Positions 5,241 to 6,643 of a stretch of 6,643 nt of DNA are shown one piece after another. Source of the stretch: a bacterium (GTDB taxonomy: Bacteria > Thermosulfidibacterota > Thermosulfidibacteria > Thermosulfidibacterales > JALWSI01); the NCBI GenBank assembly GCA_027080315.1, contig JALWSI010000105.1, positions 1-6,643 of the forward strand, read 5' to 3'. The notes below the pieces were generated by a model. The model did no database searches. It saw nothing but the letters and a program-made list of their open reading frames with translations, and was not told where the DNA came from. Within the stretch, counting starts at the first letter, position 1; the number at the start of each line of letters is the position of its first letter. The position numbers were made by a program, and so were the translations under genes.

Positions 5241-6643
5241 AGGCCTTCTCAAGCTCCTCAGAATACTTGGGCAGTCTTATGGTAAAAAGAGCGCCTCCCC
5301 CTGGGCGAGGCATCACCGTTAAATTTCCTCCATGAGCCTCCACCACCTTTTGAACTATGGAGAGACCCAGACCTATTCCATTATCCTTAGTGGTGTAGAG
5401 GGGACGAAAGATCTCTCTGATCTTATCTGGAGGAATCCCCGGCCCCCTATCCGCCACGGTTATCTTCACAGAACGGTCATCCTCATCAATAAACACGTGA
5501 ACCGCCTCGCCCTCTGGAGAAGCCTCCACTGCATTGTCCACCAGGTTCTGAATAGCACGCTCCAAGTGGTGAGGTACCGCCTTCACCTTAGGCGGAGAGT
5601 CCTGGTCTGTGCGATCCCTCACCTCTATGAAGGCACAACCCATATCCTTCCACTTCTTGGCCCTTCTCTGAATAAGGGACTTAACCAAAGGGGAAACCTC
5701 TACCACCTCAAAGTTCTTCTCTCTGTGCTCAGGGCGGGCAAAGAGGAGAAAGTCTTTCACCAACCTCTCTATGTGGTCAGACTCCTCTATCACCACCTCT
5801 GCCAGCTCTCCTATCTTTTCAGGGGTCAGGGTCTCCCTCTTTTTGAGGAGGGTTGCGGCCCCTTTTATGGCCCCAAGGGGATTCCTTAAGTCGTGGGCTA
5901 AGTCCCCTGCCATACGACCAAGCATGGTTAGAATCTCAGCCCGTCTCTCCTCCTCCTCCATCTGCTTAAGTTCTCTCAGGTCCCTCATGAGAATCACATA
6001 GAGACCGTGGGGAAAGGGGCTAACAGAGTAGCCTATGTCAATATCTCCATGTTTACAGTGAATCTGACCCTCCCACCTGGCCCCTGGCAAGCTGAACACC
6101 TTTGCAAGAATCTCTTGACCAATGGTGCACGGAATCTCGTTTCCCCCATCCATGGGATCAATCTTCAGGATCTCTTTGGCTTTGGGATTAGCCAGTTTTA
6201 TCTCTCCACTGCCATCCACCACCAGAAGGCCTGAAGGGATGTAATCCATTGTTTTTCGGTATATGTTCTCCCACTTTTCCGACTCTTCCCTCTGTCTCTC
6301 CGCCTCGTCCATCTGCCTTTTAAGATTGATGGCAGCCCCTACGGCAAGAATAAATCCCAACTCGTGTAGAACAAGAGAGATGAGAACCCCCTCCTGACCA
6401 AGATAGAGGTATCCAACGATTCCCGAGGCCATAAAGAAGGGTAAAACGCCCAAATAGACAGGAAGAATCACCGCTGCCGAAAAGACGGGAAAGAGATAGA
6501 TGAGGCTGAAAGGTATCTGGGAAGAGAAGAAAGCGTACTGCAAGAAGCCTATGGTAAGAATATCTGTCACAAAGAAGATAAACATGGGTATTTTGGTTAA
6601 CCATCCCAAACGCAGTGCCGTGATTGAGCTGAGAAGCATGAAG
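5221..6643 (-). CDS. PilS-like membrane sensor histidine kinase (N-terminus probably beyond right edge)
   Basis: This kinase should phosphorylate the overlapping response regulator. An ATG at 6639 gives 472 residues, but the frame stays open to the edge and the membrane part looks like the last four of the six segments usual in PilS, so the true start may lie outside the window. Numbered from that ATG: membrane segments near 18-38, 43-60, 62-80 and 86-104; a charged coiled stretch (106-130); a PAS domain (about 127-225); HisKA with H249 in GDLAHDLRNPLG; and HATPase_c with N-box NLVDNAVEAS (N365, N369), G1 DRGPGIP (397-403), F-box FRPLYTTK and G2 GIGLGLS (421-427). All catalytic motifs are intact. 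There is no large periplasmic sensor domain, so the signal is probably membrane-borne or cytoplasmic. Alternative label: NtrB-type kinase. Confidence 0.9.
   Translation of the reverse strand, partial: FMLLSSITALRLGWLTKIPMFIFFVTDILTIGFLQYAFFSSQIPFSLIYLFPVFSAAVILPVYLGVLPFFMASGIVGYLYLGQEGVLISLVLHELGFILAVGAAINLKRQMDEAERQREESEKWENIYRKTMDYIPSGLLVVDGSGEIKLANPKAKEILKIDPMDGGNEIPCTIGQEILAKVFSLPGARWEGQIHCKHGDIDIGYSVSPFPHGLYVILMRDLRELKQMEEEERRAEILTMLGRMAGDLAHDLRNPLGAIKGAATLLKKRETLTPEKIGELAEVVIEESDHIERLVKDFLLFARPEHREKNFEVVEVSPLVKSLIQRRAKKWKDMGCAFIEVRDRTDQDSPPKVKAVPHHLERAIQNLVDNAVEASPEGEAVHVFIDEDDRSVKITVADRGPGIPPDKIREIFRPLYTTKDNGIGLGLSIVQKVVEAHGGNLTVMPRPGGGALFTIRLPKYSEELEKAYEGIGG

Noticed and set aside
5332-5889. 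185-codon open frame on the plus strand opposite the histidine kinase
   Set aside because: It lies wholly antisense to a kinase region with intact HisKA and ATPase motifs, resembles no protein family I know, and has no ribosome binding site. It is a shadow of the real gene.

Overview
This is chromosomal-looking bacterial DNA with densely packed genes in three blocks. Very short spacers, start/stop overlaps, frequent AGA/AGG arginine and ATA isoleucine codons, an IspG of the short bacterial type and an NtrC-class sigma54 activator paired with a PilS-like kinase all point to a Gram-negative-type bacterium. Desulfobacterota or Nitrospirota-like, possibly thermophilic, is my best guess, but no marker here fixes the taxon.

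Left block (1-1162, minus strand): a YcgR-like PilZ protein, the probable c-di-GMP effector, starts at a TTG codon. It overlaps by 4 bases a secreted TPR protein that runs off the left edge. The 166-base gap at 1163-1328 is a divergent promoter region containing a hairpin that pairs better in the minus-strand transcript.

Middle block (1329-3865, plus strand): yicC (endoribonuclease family), ispG (MEP isoprenoid pathway, 4Fe-4S enzyme) and an isochorismatase-like cysteine hydrolase. They probably form one operon: there are 28 bases between the first two and a 41-base overlap between the last two. The ispG start has no usual ribosome binding site and carries a near-perfect 11-base tandem repeat that includes its start codon.

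Right block (3876-6643, minus strand): a membrane sensor histidine kinase, probably cut by the right edge, overlaps a sigma54-dependent response regulator. Their resemblance to PilS/PilR, together with the PilZ protein, makes control of surface motility or pili a reasonable inference; no pilus or flagellar structural gene is present. The middle and right blocks converge with only 10 bases between stop codons and no terminator.

I see no mobile element, CRISPR array, RNA gene or clearly novel system. The gene content is ordinary core bacterial genome; the points worth a second look are start-site and overlap architecture, an unusual operon neighbourhood and one substituted conserved residue.
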